From positions 1 through 60,069 of the forward strand of contig JACGCN010000099.1 of NCBI GenBank assembly GCA_014905825.1: a stretch of DNA of 60,069 nt. The letters run 5' to 3'. Made by a program: the position numbers and the translations under genes. The stretch comes from Lyophyllum atratum. Its lineage: Eukaryota > Basidiomycota > Agaricomycetes > Agaricales > Lyophyllaceae. Within the stretch, counting starts at the first letter, position 1, and every line of letters starts with the position of its first letter. Shown piece after piece: positions 23,730 to 33,500 of this stretch. Below the pieces are notes generated by a model, which was given only the letters and a program-made list of their open reading frames with translations, did not search any database and was not told the DNA's origin.

Positions 23730-23872
23730 AGCCTTATTCAAAGTTGGCCGAAGTCGAAGTCGAAGTCGCAGCTGAAGGCTGACAAATATGAAATTTCGAA
23801 CTCCGCTACAGGCGCAATGTCACGCTCGTAGATGGCGCGTTGATAACCACTTCTCCCCGTCGTACAGGCATC

Positions 23873-25198
23873 ATGGCTGCGTTCGACACACGAAAGGAGT
23901 TGATAGAAGCGTACTTGCTTACTATGATCTCTCGGAATGCATTTTCCCCATATACTTCTCTCGAGGATGCCTGCCTACAGTTTAATCTGGATACTTACTG
24001 CGGCTATTTCTGCTCTATCCGATACTCGTTATATCAATGGACGCGACCACCGTGTACCAAAGGCTGGAAATATGCATCTAGCTTGGGAATATGCTCAGGA
24101 TCCCAGGGACTATCACCGATTTCTAAATATGCTACGCATTCCACCACTTTCCTTCCGGGTTTTGCTCAGCCTGATCGAGAACCACGAGGTCTTTCGTAAT
24201 GATTCTCAAACTAGCCAAGCCGCAGTGGAAGAGCAGTTGGCTGTGACACTTTTTCGCATGGGAAGGTATGGAAATGGGGCATCAGTTGAGGACGTAGCTC
24301 GCCATGCTGGTATTTCTGTGGGATCAGTTGAAAATTACACTGCGCGGTGTCTTACGGCAATCGAATCTCTGCACGATTTGTATGTTCGACCACTCACTCC
24401 TGAGGAGAAGGAGATCGAGAAGCTATGGTTGGAAGGGCAGCTTGGCTTCAGAGGAATGTGGCGGGAGGGGTGGATTATGTATGATGGTACGATTGTGGTG
24501 CTATATCGCTGCCCTGGTATGGATGGCGATACATACTTCACGAGGAAGGGGAACTATGGGTTAAATGTTCAGGTAGGCCTGCCAAATGATCTTGAACAAT
24601 GCTGACATTTCTATGTGTTTAGATCGGAAATATACCAACAAACCTACGAATCGCAGATTATTCACTTGGAATGACCGGTGCAGCCCATGATGCGGAGGCA
24701 TTCAAACACACTGGGGCTGCCAAATTCCCCGATTGGTTCTTCGAAGGCGATGAGTTTGCCTGGGTAGACTCAGCGTATCCATGCACCAATCGAACGATTC
24801 CTGTTCACAAAGAACCAGCTTCCCGCATTCCCGAAAACACCATTTTTGACAAATATGTCTCTCATCTTCGTGTTCGCTCTGAGCATTGCATGGGCGCACT
24901 CAAGGGTCGGTTTCAGTGCCTCCGTGGGCTTCGCGTTCACATCAATAGCAAGACTGATCATGGAGAGGCATGCCGCTGGGTAAAGTGCGCCATCATTCTC
25001 CATAATTTGGTCATCGACGTCGAGGGAGAGCATTCAGCACATTATTTCCGTGACCTTCATACCCGCGTTGAAGAGCACGAGGATCGGGGTGACCAGACAG
25101 CTGAAGAAACAGTTATAGGAGGAGGTGAGGAGAAGAGAAAGATTCTTATTGCAGAGCTACTGAGGTATCGAGATATCCGAGACGGTAGAGTTATGTAA
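23873..25198 (+). pseudogene. PIF/Harbinger-like transposase, left copy (4-nt frameshift)
   Basis: Same protein as the right copy, but after CLQFNLDT the sequence has an extra 4 nt (TACT doubled, about 23994-23997). This shifts the frame and ends it within about 65 residues of reading the wrong frame. Downstream, the original frame continues with RYINGRDHRVPKAGNMHLAW and all three catalytic acidic positions are unchanged. The copy is otherwise identical to its partner, so the damage is recent. Confidence 0.82.
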
Positions 25199-25339
25199 AA
25201 GACTAGATACAATATGTAAAGGACTAGATACAATACGTAAAGGACGAGATACAAGAATAAAATTAGTTGGCTACTCATATTTAGGTATATATAGTATGCA
25301 GGAGGGAGAAAAATAATGGGTATTGATAAAAGAAAATAA

Positions 25340-26002
25340 TTATGCATCTTCATTAACGAACTCATCGTGGGTTCGAACACGTTTAGCTGGAGGCGGAGAA
25401 GGAGGGCTGAAGAGCTTCTTAATTCTCTGAACCTCTTCAAGCCATTCCTCCTTCGTAAGGAGACCAGCCTGATACTCAGCGAGGACCTGAGCACGCTGAG
25501 CAGTAGCTTGCTCCATCACGTTCTTGCGCTCAAGTGCATCGAACGTTCTCCTAGAAAGGTATATCAGTCAACAAAAAAGTAATAGCGATGAGAAGAATGT
25601 GACGTACTGAGAGATGTCAATCATCGCTTCAGCAACGGAGCGCTTCTGCGGAACCAGCTTGACAGCCGCCGCTTTCGCAAGAGCAAGATGAGAAGCACTT
25701 GACAGCTTCGGGGCGCGACTGGATGCAGGCGCTGGGGTCTGCGGAGTATTTGAGAGATTACTACCAAATGAGCGGGGAGAAGGAGAAGGTGGTGCTATTC
25801 CATTGGTGGTGACGTCGGTGGTGTTGGCGTCATTGTCGTCAATGGTTACGCGGGGTCCAGGAGTCGCAGGTGGTGAAAGCGCAAGGAGGGTCGGATCGAT
25901 CATGCTATCATCAGGTTGCTGGTACCAGACCGTCTGAGGACCAGTGGGACCAACACCAGTCATGACGACGATGGGAACAACATTCGGGCGTGCCCCGAAC
26001 AT
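25340..26002 (-). CDS. Transposon accessory protein, left copy (unknown function)
   Basis: A 201-residue protein from two exons, mirror image of the right copy with one residue changed (Thr for Met in GPQTVWYQQPDD). Low-complexity Pro/Ser/Thr-rich N-terminal half (PPSPSPRSFGSNLSNTPQTP), then an Ala-rich helix and a C-terminal charged helix (VMEQATAQRAQVLAEYQAGL; TKEEWLEEVQRIKKLF) likely to form a coiled coil, ending PPPAKRVRTHDEFVNEDA. Harbinger elements often carry a second DNA-binding (Myb/SANT-like) protein. No clear Myb fold is visible here, so that role is not claimed. Confidence 0.75.
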
Positions 26003-26113
26003 GCGATGGAGGGTAGAAAAGTACGGAAACTCTGTGAGTATAGCGTCTTTGGTAAACGTAAGTCAAAATGTCAAATGATGATAAGAAAGAGCAGAAATAC
26101 CCCATAAGTTTCT

Positions 26114-26155
26114 TGCGAAAGGAGGTGTCGAGTCGTCAGGACCTTGACCGTAGAT
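26114..26155. other. 42-nt spacer at the centre of the palindrome
   Basis: Unpaired loop between the arms. The start codons of the two outward-reading accessory genes lie about 110 nt from it on each side, so it is the middle of their shared, mirror-image upstream region. It has no resemblance to the outer terminal repeats. Confidence 0.7.
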
Positions 26156-26266
26156 AGAAACTTATGGGGTATTTCTGCTCTTTCTTATCATCATTTGACA
26201 TTTTGACTTACGTTTACCAAAGACGCTATACTCACAGAGTTTCCGTACTTTTCTACCCTCCATCGC

Positions 26267-26929
26267 ATGTTCGGGGCACGCCCGAATGTTGTTCCCATCG
26301 TCGTCATGACTGGTGTTGGTCCCACTGGTCCTCAGATGGTCTGGTACCAGCAACCTGATGATAGCATGATCGATCCGACCCTCCTTGCGCTTTCACCACC
26401 TGCGACTCCTGGACCCCGCGTAACCATTGACGACAATGACGCCAACACCACCGACGTCACCACCAATGGAATAGCACCACCTTCTCCTTCTCCCCGCTCA
26501 TTTGGTAGTAATCTCTCAAATACTCCGCAGACCCCAGCGCCTGCATCCAGTCGCGCCCCGAAGCTGTCAAGTGCTTCTCATCTTGCTCTTGCGAAAGCGG
26601 CGGCTGTCAAGCTGGTTCCGCAGAAGCGCTCCGTTGCTGAAGCGATGATTGACATCTCTCAGTACGTCACATTCTTCTCATCGCTATTACTTTTTTGTTG
26701 ACTGATATACCTTTCTAGGAGAACGTTCGATGCACTTGAGCGCAAGAACGTGATGGAGCAAGCTACTGCTCAGCGTGCTCAGGTCCTCGCTGAGTATCAG
26801 GCTGGTCTCCTTACGAAGGAGGAATGGCTTGAAGAGGTTCAGAGAATTAAGAAGCTCTTCAGCCCTCCTTCTCCGCCTCCAGCTAAACGTGTTCGAACCC
26901 ACGATGAGTTCGTTAATGAAGATGCATAA
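26267..26929 (+). CDS. Transposon accessory protein, right copy (unknown function)
   Basis: Starts MFGARPNVVPIVVMTGVGPT at 26267, intron 26662-26718, stop at 26927-26929, 201 residues. It has a Pro/Ser-rich N-terminal half and an Ala-rich segment (SASHLALAKAAAVKLVPQKR). The C-terminal predicted coiled coil carries a basic KRVRTH stretch that could act in nuclear import or DNA contact. It converges on the transposase gene of the same arm; their stops are 141 nt apart. Function unknown; its retention in both arms with only one coding change suggests it came with the element. Confidence 0.78.
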
Positions 26930-27070
26930 TTATTTTCTTTTATCAATACCCATTATTTTTCTCCCTCCTGCATACTATATATACCTAAATATGAGTAGCC
27001 AACTAATTTTATTCTTGTATCTCGTCCTTTACGTATTGTATCTAGTCCTTTACATATTGTATCTAGTCTT

Positions 27071-28392
27071 TTACATAACTCTACCGTCTCGGATATCTCG
27101 ATACCTCAGTAGCTCTGCAATAAGAATCTTTCTCTTCTCCTCACCTCCTCCTATAACTGTTTCTTCAGCTGTCTGGTCACCCCGATCCTCGTGCTCTTCA
27201 ACGCGGGTATGAAGGTCACGGAAATAATGTGCTGAATGCTCTCCCTCGACGTCGATGACCAAATTATGGAGAATGATGGCGCACTTTACCCAGCGGCATG
27301 CCTCTCCATGATCAGTCTTGCTATTGATGTGAACGCGAAGCCCACGGAGGCACTGAAACCGACCCTTGAGTGCGCCCATGCAATGCTCAGAGCGAACACG
27401 AAGATGAGAGACATATTTGTCAAAAATGGTGTTTTCGGGAATGCGGGAAGCTGGTTCTTTGTGAACAGGAATCGTTCGATTGGTGCATGGATACGCTGAG
27501 TCTACCCAGGCAAACTCATCGCCTTCGAAGAACCAATCGGGGAATTTGGCAGCCCCAGTGTGTTTGAATGCCTCCGCATCATGGGCTGCACCGGTCATTC
27601 CAAGTGAATAATCTGCGATTCGTAGGTTTGTTGGTATATTTCCGATCTAAACACATAGAAATGTCAGCATTGTTCAAGATCATTTGGCAGGCCTACCTGA
27701 ACATTTAACCCATAGTTCCCCTTCCTCGTGAAGTATGTATCGCCATCCATACCAGGGCAGCGATATAGCACCACAATCGTACCATCATACATAATCCACC
27801 CCTCCCGCCACATTCCTCTGAAGCCAAGCTGCCCTTCCAACCATAGCTTCTCGATCTCCTTCTCCTCAGGAGTGAGTGGTCGAACATACAAATCGTGCAG
27901 AGATTCGATTGCCGTAAGACACCGCGCAGTGTAATTTTCAACTGATCCCACAGAAATACCAGCATGGCGAGCTACGTCCTCAACTGATGCCCCATTTCCA
28001 TACCTTCCCATGCGAAAAAGTGTCACAGCCAACTGCTCTTCCACTGCGGCTTGGCTAGTTTGAGAATCATTACGAAAGACCTCGTGGTTCTCGATCAGGC
28101 TGAGCAAAACCCGGAAGGAAAGTGGTGGAATGCGTAGCATATTTAGAAATCGGTGATAGTCCCTGGGATCCTGAGCATATTCCCAAGCTAGATGCATATT
28201 TCCAGCCTTTGGTACACGGTGGTCGCGTCCATTGATATAACGAGTATCGGATAGAGCAGAAATAGCCGCAGTATCCAGATTAAACTGTAGGCAGGCATCC
28301 TCGAGAGAAGTATATGGGGAAAATGCATTCCGAGAGATCATAGTAAGCAAGTACGCTTCTATCAACTCCTTTCGTGTGTCGAACGCAGCCAT
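27071..28392 (-). CDS. PIF/Harbinger-like transposase (DDE_Tnp_4), right copy, intact
   Basis: A 423-residue protein in two exons (50-nt intron near 27640-27690). Start chosen at Met 28392 (MAAFDTRKELIEAYLLTMIS). Residues around 130-160 form a helix-turn-helix (NGASVEDVARHAGISVGSVE). The nuclease core shows the first acidic position in MYDGTIVVLYRC, the second in DYSLGMTGAAHDAEAF, and the third in RVRSEHCMGALKGRF, as in HARBI1-type DDE nucleases. The conserved EACRWVKCAIILHNL segment follows. It would act in the nucleus on the terminal repeats. All motifs are present and the frame is open, so this copy may be active. The only intact transposase in the window. Confidence 0.88.
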
Positions 28393-28535
28393 GATGCCTG
28401 TACGACGGGGAGAAGTGGTTATCAACGCGCCATCTACGAGCGTGACATTGCGCCTGTAGCGGAGTTCGAAATTTCATATTTGTCAGCCTTCAGCTGCGAC
28501 TTCGACTTCGACTTCGGCCAACTTTGAATAAGGCT

Positions 28536-28538
28536 AGT
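28536..28538. repeat. Right target-site copy (AGT)
   Basis: Matches the AGT before the left end of the element; see 23727-23729. Confidence 0.6.
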
Positions 28539-29136
28539 GTAGAATCGCCTCCACCTTCTTCTCCCCTCCTGTGGTCTCTTGCGCCTAGTATTCAACATCA
28601 ACCTCGGAGGTCTTCCACTCATGATCCCTATTCACACTTGTCATCACTCCAGCGTGACATCATCCTCTGCATAGCGTCTGCTAGAGCCCAGAGTGCTCAG
28701 CGACAGGGAATTTATCCTTCCATGGAAGGTGTATCTGTCGAGGATTCTTGGGAAGGTGTACATGTATCTGTGATCATTCGTACAGTCAGTGTGCGCAGAC
28801 CCACCCTCACACCCGACACATTCTTGTAAGTTAAGTATTGTCAAACTTGGTCCGCCTAGATAGACTGAGGAGACTAATAACTTCCTCAGAGATTCTGTCG
28901 AAATCCTAATCGAGGAAGGTTATATTTTTTGTACTATTGATGACTCCCACTACAACTGTGTATAAGATGTGCATGATCATGACCTGAGGACAAGTACTGT
29001 TCCTCTATATTGCCCATTCTCCTTTTTCGCTGTGTAATATCAAGTACTTCCTACGCCAACTTGCATCAATCAGCGAATCCCTTTTGGGCCATGGTTATAT
29101 ATCAACTTCTTCTCTGCTACCACGCTGGCGAACGAG

Positions 29137-30242
29137 ATGTCCAAGGTTATTCAAGTTGCGTCGGCCTGGCCAGGCTTTTCTGAGCTAGCCTTTCTGATCA
29201 TCTTGTTTGTACTCGCCTACATACTCCTTCGCCTAAACATCTGACAGATCGATCTGTACATTTACAGTGGCGATTCCTACAGTTCTGTGGGGTACGGTCT
29301 TGCACCTCAAGAAGGTGCAGCGACTGCGCTCCAACCTTTGGGCGTTCCTTTTCCAGGATCTACTTGGAATGAACCGAACCTTTGCAACTGGGTTGGACAT
29401 CTCATTACGAAATACTTTCCTCGCGCGCGATTTAATCCAGATGGCGCCAAACAGGATGCGGCATATCTGGAACGCCCTTTGCTTGTGTATAATTATGCGA
29501 AAGGAGGTGATACCATCCCAGGGGTGCGGCGCCAAATTCAGTCCCAGTTTTTACCAAATGTTGGCCAGAAACCGAATTGGGCTTCTTGGTCTGGCGATAC
29601 CTCCCTGTTCAGTAGGTCTTTTAGTAAAGTAGGTCTAAAACTGACAAGTATAACCTTCACATTATCAACAGTAACCTGGGTTGGAATAAATGATTGCGCG
29701 TAAGTATGCATTGCTCAAGTTTGTCGTAAAGATGCTTATCGACTTTTCAGCTACTCGAGGAACCACACGAGCATTTTAAGAAGCCTGTTCTCGTTGCAGG
29801 AGGAGCTCTATGATGCAGGTGCACGTAACTTCCTCTTTGTCGACATTCCTCCTATTCATCGTAGCCCTGCTGGTAAGAACCGCTCTTCATACTCTAAATA
29901 GACCAATTTCTCGCGAAACTCATTGAATGATTGAAATTCACAGTGCCCGAGCATCGGGAAGACTCCACGAGTTTTGACAATTTCAACAATGAACTCAATG
30001 AGGCCGCCAGCGCATTTGCTAGCAAACATCCCGAAATAACTGTGATGTTGTTTGCAGCCTCAGCTACGTTTAATCGCTTCTTGGATACTCCGGGGGACTA
30101 TGGATTTCGCGATCTGGACTGCCGTAAGGCTGGAGGACGAATATGGTTTGATCGGTTGCATCCCACGAGCGCAGTTCACGATTGTGTGGCCAAAGATCTA
30201 GCGAAGTTCCTTCAATCAGTGGAGCGGGTCCAGGAAGAGTAA
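29137..30242 (+). CDS. GDSL/SGNH-family esterase (CE16 acetylesterase-like)
   Basis: Hydrolyses acetyl or other short esters. Four SGNH blocks are present: YSGDSYSSVGYG (block I, nucleophile Ser), VYNYAKGGDTIP (block II Gly), VTWVGINDCA (block III Asn) and WFDRLHPTSAVHD (block V Asp-x-x-His). Spacing and the VGYG/NWVGHL context resemble fungal CE16 acetyl esterases. The start at 29137 gives a hydrophobic N-terminus (ELAFLIILFIDLYIY once a 39-nt intron ending just before the ATCGATCTG codons is removed). This could be a signal anchor, but a good cleavage site is not obvious. Further introns lie near 29613-29671, 29700-29750 and 29874-29941. The catalytic residues are all intact. Substrate, and whether it is secreted, are uncertain. 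Confidence 0.83.
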
Positions 30243-30580
30243 TTGCCCATGTACTTTGCCACTGAGCACCCTTGTAATAGTATCATATATTCCGACATAA
30301 GGCATTCTGAGCTAGGCCGTGAATTTTAAAGTTACTTGCCAGGCCGCTGCCACTTCAACTTGTGACGAGTCATTTGTATGACGATCACGTGATTAAGTAT
30401 CAGCACTTGAGCCGAACCCCACGACGCACGTCCTTGGACTCGGACTAGCTGAGGGCTTTCAGTGCTCGGCGTGAGCGAATTTCTATCCTCTAGGGAATGC
30501 TTCACGCTCTGATATCCTGAGAAAGAAGCTCCTATCCTCAAATATTCTGAATCTCATCTCAATAGATCATACTCTCTTCC
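30243..30580. other. Intergenic region upstream of ATG2
   Basis: Between the esterase stop and the ATG2 start, same strand. It should contain the esterase 3' UTR and the ATG2 promoter. No gene or clear signal seen. Confidence 0.4.
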
Positions 30581-33500
30581 ATGCCCTCATGGTACTCATC
30601 ATGGTTCCCGGGTCTCCCATCTATCAACTTCGCCCTACCCTCGAGTCTCCAGGGCCGATTTATTTCGTTTGTGTTGAAGAAATCTCTCGGCCACTTCCTG
30701 AAACCCGGGCAGCTTGATTCCAGGCAAATAGACTCCCAAATTGGCTCTGGATATGTTCAAGTCAACGATCTTGAACTGGACAATGAGGTGCGTGGCATCT
30801 CTGTCGCTAGTAGCGTTGACTAGAGATCCTGACATTATCTGCAGGCCATCAATGCTATCATATCTGATCTTCCGGTTGTATTGCATGACGGTTTCATATC
30901 TTCAGTGGTTGCACGGGTGCCATGGCCGAATCCATTGACCTCCACACTCGGGTTTTCCGTCGACTCACTCTACCTCACCTTCCATCTGTTGCCGCCTTCA
31001 TCTCAGGCCACTCCTAATAACACCAACCTTGCTGATTCCGTTGCATCCGTTGCGGAATCTTTCTTTCAAGACGAACTGACTGCGCAAGAAGGGGCGACAT
31101 TATGGGATTCTTTTCACCCTGATATCGCCTCTACGAAACAACGGGCGGATGATTTTACGTTACCAGGCGGGCTTACAGAAGATCCCTTCTTGTCGGATCC
31201 AGAGGAAGTACCGCTCCCCGATGCGGATCCTGCTGGAGTATCCATATTTGCAAGTCTGATTGAGCGACTACTTGGGAGGTTCGAGTTTGATGCGGCGAAC
31301 ACCAAAGTAATCCTTGTTCACCCTGGAAATATGAGCATTATTGCCTCCATTTCGGATATCCGATACCGCACAGACGACAATGACAGGATAACAGGGGTCA
31401 GTTCTGAAAATGTTCCCGCTACCGGCGAACGACGTACATTGTCGATCACAGGGTTCTCTGTCACCGCATGTAACCTTTATTCCGACGCTCCCTCTCCCGG
31501 GCCATCCACTCCAAACGTACACTCGCCGGTCTTATCAAGTTCACAGACTTCGTTTTTGTCCCAGCGCCCACGAACCGTGTCTGCCTCTTCATCATCGTCA
31601 TCCTTGGATGAGGAAACGCATTTTGCCATGTCGCAATCTCTGGCCTTCCTTCCACCTCGCCCGGATTCACCCACCAGCTCCGTCGCCAGCAGTATGTATG
31701 AAAGCGCCATATCAACTGCGCCAACCTTTATAGACAGAGGAAGGGATCGCGCAAGTGAGAGCGGGAGTAGGACTCCTTCTCCGGTGCCACGAACAGAAGA
31801 TACACGCCATATTCCACTTCCCTCCGGCAACAAATCTCCTCAAGAAAGCAAGACAGATATGGTGTTATCTATCGGATCATCGCCAATCCTAGTCCACGTC
31901 AGCACCCCTCCGCCTACTGCTCATGAAGTGGAGGCTACATCATCACCATCACCAACTGAGCAGTTGATTCGCGATCAAACGAGTAGTGATGAGAACATTC
32001 ACTTCACTGTAACTCTTGGAGTGGTAGCCTGCACACTTCGTGCGTGGCAAATTCGTGGTTTGCTGAGCCTTGCCGACAATTTCATACCCCACCACACGCG
32101 CAAGCATCCAGAACCGTCATCAGACCCCAGTCCTCCACATACTGGGATCGATATAAAGGCCTCTATCAAGCTCCGTGGCTTTGTCCTCCTTATAGCATTG
32201 CCCTCTTCATATGATCGGGAATCCGATGACGATAAGTCGTTCGCGGATTTCTTCAAATCACCCCTAGTACCTCCTGTCCTTCCGCATGGCTATCTTCGAT
32301 TGTATCTTGAAGCGATCTCTACCTCATTAACGTCCATTTCAACCTTAGACGAGACGTCGAAATACAAGCGTACGACGCCTACAAGACCGGTCACAGTCAA
32401 CTCATTGTCCTGTGATCTGACTATCGGTGATGTTTCTTTCTTCTCCATCTACAGGGTGTCCAACGTCACTTCCGCGCCGGAATCGACATTTTTCGCTTGC
32501 CCAATACTTATTGCCGATCATGATCTATCAAGCCAATACGCTACGCAGCATTTTCACCCATCGAAAGACACTGTAGACCCAGATCTTCCCACATTCGAAG
32601 TCCTGGATTGGACGGCTGAAAAATATCGGTCCAACGGCTTGAAGCTGTCATCGTGGCGCACGAAGCCCAGTCGGCAGCGCAACCCGACCCAGAAGGAAGG
32701 TGACATTGGACATCGTTCTTCATCTCCGGTCATATCCATCAATTTCAAGAAATACTCGGTATCATCCTCGTCTCCCCATCAGCAACAACTTCCGTCAGAC
32801 GACATAGGGATAAAAGTGATACCTCTGCATATCTTTCTGGATCTGGGAAATGCCCTTCAAGGCGATAGAATCCTGATGTTCCTGGATGAAGCAATTGGTA
32901 GCAGGAGAGAACGTGGCCGTGGCGGTCCAAGACCGGGAAGCGATTACTCTGACAGCAATAATGGTGAGGCGGAAACCCCACCTGCTTCACCACGGGTCCG
33001 CCACACCCAGGAGAGAGATAAAGAACGACGAAGGCTTGAAAAGCTCGTGCTCGAGGACCTAAATTTGGATTTTGACTACGGGATCACGCAGCCGGTCCAT
33101 GACGCGACTTTTACGAAGCAGACAACACGAAATGTAAGAGTTTTTCACCACGGTTCCTCCTACATACCTTACCGGCATCATGCAGCGTAAGGCGAGACAG
33201 CTTTCGACTGTCAAGGCATCGGTCGATTTCGCCATGATCCGCATTCAGATCCGATGTCCACCTCCCCCTCAACGACCTCTTCGTTCGGGAGCGTTGGTGA
33301 TTGACCTCCACGGCATCAAGCTCTTCACTGCACCTGAGCCATCGAAGAAAGCTGCCAGGTTCGCGACTACCGAGCTGCCCGATATGAGCGGGGTACCCCA
33401 AACATCTGAGGAAACATTTGTTTTCGGTGCTAACCTTAGAAGAATTATCCTTGCTTGTTCTCCGGCTCACGAGTCTTCAGCTATCCCGATATTTTCTTTG

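Larger units (their letters stand above)
23730..26113 (+). repeat. Left arm of the palindrome (2384 nt)
   Basis: Reverse complement of 26156-28535. Seen differences are a 4-nt duplication near 23994-23997 (TACT repeated) and one substitution in the accessory gene (Thr codon here, Met codon in the right arm, near 25933/26336). No other non-silent change was found by comparing the translated frames. Confidence 0.9.
23730..28535. mobile_element. Palindromic twin PIF/Harbinger-like DNA transposon (4.8 kb)
   Basis: Two copies of the same element fused inner end to inner end around a 42-nt spacer (26114-26155). The outer ends are AGCCTTATTC...GAATAAGGCT, and a subterminal (CGAAGT)3 run is present at both ends. 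Each arm carries a DDE_Tnp_4-type transposase gene reading inward and a second gene of unknown function reading outward, so the two genes of an arm converge. Arm bases x and y pair with x+y=52269 over most of the length. The sum shifts to 52265 outside a 4-nt indel near 23996. It sits in the linker of the RPA32 paralogue with a 3-bp AGT repeat on both sides. The different flanks on left and right argue against a simple read-inversion artefact. Confidence 0.88.
26156..28535 (-). repeat. Right arm of the palindrome (2380 nt)
   Basis: Mirror copy of 23730-26113, lacking the 4-nt duplication. Its transposase frame is therefore intact. Confidence 0.9.
22597..28965 (+). pseudogene. Second RPA32-family gene (diverged paralogue), split by palindromic transposon
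   Basis: Exons from Met 22597 encode PEITFTACLILYDTEKAIRH, then VTVRQMLEAERVHSTALFRI, VILVANISSFRTCDTYTDFE and LDDGTGRIRAQQWNSG (the OB-fold motif shared with canonical RPA32). Next come FPYVRVVGALEQYMDKKLIK and EPYHHILQAICDTLTYERGP. A long basic/Ser linker (RPRDFTRRDLRTSVTPKKKD; SRSRSPSS) follows and is cut at 23730 by the insertion. Beyond it the frame resumes (VESPPPSSPLLWSLAPS), then HDPYSHLSSLQRDIILCIAS, WEGVHVSVIIRTVS and, after one more intron, the winged-helix end DSVEILIEEGYIFCTIDDSH, stop at 28965. Joining at one AGT target copy gives a continuous frame. As it stands, translation runs into the element and stops at 23831. The protein would keep the OB fold but lose the winged helix. 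Divergence from canonical RPA32 is large, so the duplication is old and the insertion young. Confidence 0.85.

Noticed and set aside
25191..25256. Tandem GGACTAGATACAATAYGTAAA units downstream of the transposase (also mirrored in the right arm)
   Set aside because: About three short degenerate repeats in the transposase 3' UTR; too few to call a satellite or CRISPR-like array.
26881..26905. GTTCGAACCC resembling a tRNA B box
   Set aside because: Lies inside the accessory-gene coding exon, and no A box or cloverleaf could be formed around it.
23730..28535. Palindrome as a simple library or assembly inversion artefact
   Set aside because: An inverted chimera would mirror the flank as well. 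Here the flanks are the two different halves of one gene and a target-site repeat is present. Spanning reads would still be decisive.
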